Made by a program: the position numbers and the translations under genes. From contig CALBTA010000280.1 of the NCBI GenBank assembly GCA_937967755.1, positions 1 through 5,697 of the forward strand: DNA of 5,697 bases, given 5' to 3'. Positions 4,781 to 5,697 of this stretch are shown in pieces. Origin of the DNA: an uncultured Planctomycetaceae bacterium. GTDB lineage: Bacteria > Planctomycetota > Planctomycetia > Pirellulales > Pirellulaceae. A model generated the notes under the pieces. That model saw only the letters and a program-made list of their open reading frames with translations, ran no database searches and had not been told where the DNA came from. Within the stretch, counting starts at the first letter, position 1; every line of letters starts with the position of its first letter.

Positions 4781-5697
4781 ATGGATGACCAACCCACGAT
4801 TGGCCAGCCGGCCACGCTGCGCAGCATCGCCTGGCGCGACCTTTGCCCGTGGCTGATGCTGTTCCGGTGCCCTGGCATTGCGTTGCGGGCGAGCGTCTTG
4901 TCGCTGGCGACCGCCGGCGGAGTGCTAACGGCGTTGGCCTGGGTGCTCAGCGGTTGGATCTTCTACTTTGGCAACCCAGCAGAAATCGCTGAAGACCACG
5001 CGACCGAATTCGATACTGCGGCCGAGCATCAGCAGGCGGTAGCCTTTGGGCGGTTGCACCGGCAACTCAGCCGTTTGCCCGGCGCTCCGGCGGATGTCAT
5101 TGCATCGCCGTCGGATGCCGTCGATTCCGATGATTTGCGAACGGCACGCGCCTATCACGAGACATCCTTGGCAGTCTATCTTTGGGCGACCATCACAGGT
5201 GATGCGCGAGATAGGAATCCGGTTGACGTGACCTGGCGGCAAACGACCCGGCCTTATCTGGAGATTCTTTCACTGCGCCTAACCGGTCGGCAGTTTGGGT
5301 ATTTGCTTGTCGGCGGGCTGCTTACGTTGCTCATCTGGTCGATCTTCGGCGGGGCGATCACTCGCATCGCGGCGATGGGGCTGGCCCGAGAGGAACGCAT
5401 CGGCGCGATGAAAGCATTGCGGTTTGCGGCCGGCAAAGTGCTTTCGTACTTTGCGTCGCCGTTGCTTCCGCTGCTGGCGTTGGCCGCGTTCGCGCTAGGC
5501 GTGTTCTTAATCGTCGGTTTGCCGATGAACGCCGATGCCGGCCTGATTTGGTCGGGGTTAATTTGGATTCTGGTCTTGGCAATCGGGCTGTTAGTCGGCG
5601 TGCTGCTGTCGGGGCTGTTCTTCGGGTGGCCGCTGATGTGGGCGACGATCAGCACCGAGGGGACCGACACGTTCGACGCCCTCAGCCGCACTTACGC
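4781..5697 (+). CDS. Multi-pass membrane protein, uncharacterised planctomycete-type family (3' partial)
   Basis: The frame runs from ATG 4781 to the right edge with no stop, giving 305 residues plus two bases of the next codon. After a short N-terminal cytoplasmic-type segment containing 'LRSIAWRDLCPWLMLFR', there is a membrane helix at about 36-63, a polar loop of about 105 residues (64-170, probably extracytoplasmic and acidic), a second helix at about 171-193, then 'GGAITRIAAMGLAREERIG' (190-208), which looks like a conserved cytoplasmic turn. Further hydrophobic segments follow at about 222-247 and 253-286. The visible part closes with 'WPLMWATISTEGTDTFDALS' (283-302), a stretch I associate from memory with a conserved family of hypothetical planctomycete membrane proteins. 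The number of helices suggests an integral inner-membrane protein, perhaps a transport or envelope component, but no transporter signature is clear and I assign no function. The start is supported by a good promoter and ribosome-binding site. The C-terminus is outside the window. Confidence 0.85.
   Translation, partial: MDDQPTIGQPATLRSIAWRDLCPWLMLFRCPGIALRASVLSLATAGGVLTALAWVLSGWIFYFGNPAEIAEDHATEFDTAAEHQQAVAFGRLHRQLSRLPGAPADVIASPSDAVDSDDLRTARAYHETSLAVYLWATITGDARDRNPVDVTWRQTTRPYLEILSLRLTGRQFGYLLVGGLLTLLIWSIFGGAITRIAAMGLAREERIGAMKALRFAAGKVLSYFASPLLPLLALAAFALGVFLIVGLPMNADAGLIWSGLIWILVLAIGLLVGVLLSGLFFGWPLMWATISTEGTDTFDALSRTY

Overview
The window looks like chromosomal DNA from a planctomycete, most likely of the Pirellulales type. 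This rests on protein content, not on a database search. A HEAT-repeat protein ends in an SHD1 (SLA1 homology domain 1) module, a combination common in that phylum. There is a free-standing double-ACT protein, a long acidic single-pass membrane protein, and a polytopic membrane protein resembling an uncharacterised planctomycetal family. Coding density is ordinary. I see no phage, transposase, CRISPR, tRNA or rRNA sequence.

Layout, left to right. (1) Positions 2-586, plus strand: the C-terminal 194 residues of a HEAT-repeat/SHD1 protein whose start lies outside the window. (2) Positions 601-1095, minus strand: a 164-residue tandem ACT-domain protein, convergent with gene 1 (14 bases between the stop codons). 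It is preceded by a clear sigma70-type promoter (-35 TTGACT, 18-base spacer, -10 TATAGT) at 1148-1177. (3) Positions 1096-1359: a divergent intergenic region. (4) Positions 1360-1554, plus strand: yacG, a 64-residue zinc protein of the DNA gyrase inhibitor family. (5) Positions 1552-1657: a nested inverted-repeat element between two convergent genes. (6) Positions 1675-4458, minus strand: a 927-residue protein with a very acidic, apparently disordered N-terminal third, one membrane helix, a Gly-rich linker, a long helical region and a probable beta-rich C-terminal domain. (7) Positions 4459-4780: a 322-base divergent intergenic region with a good promoter (TTGCGA, 16-base spacer, TATAAT) for the gene to its right. 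(8) Positions 4781-5697, plus strand: the first 305 residues of a multi-pass membrane protein running off the right edge.

The genes alternate in orientation, so each is probably its own transcription unit. Nothing ties them into one pathway. The least explained items are the 927-residue membrane protein and the nested inverted repeat at the yacG 3' end. I found no convincing undescribed multi-gene system here.
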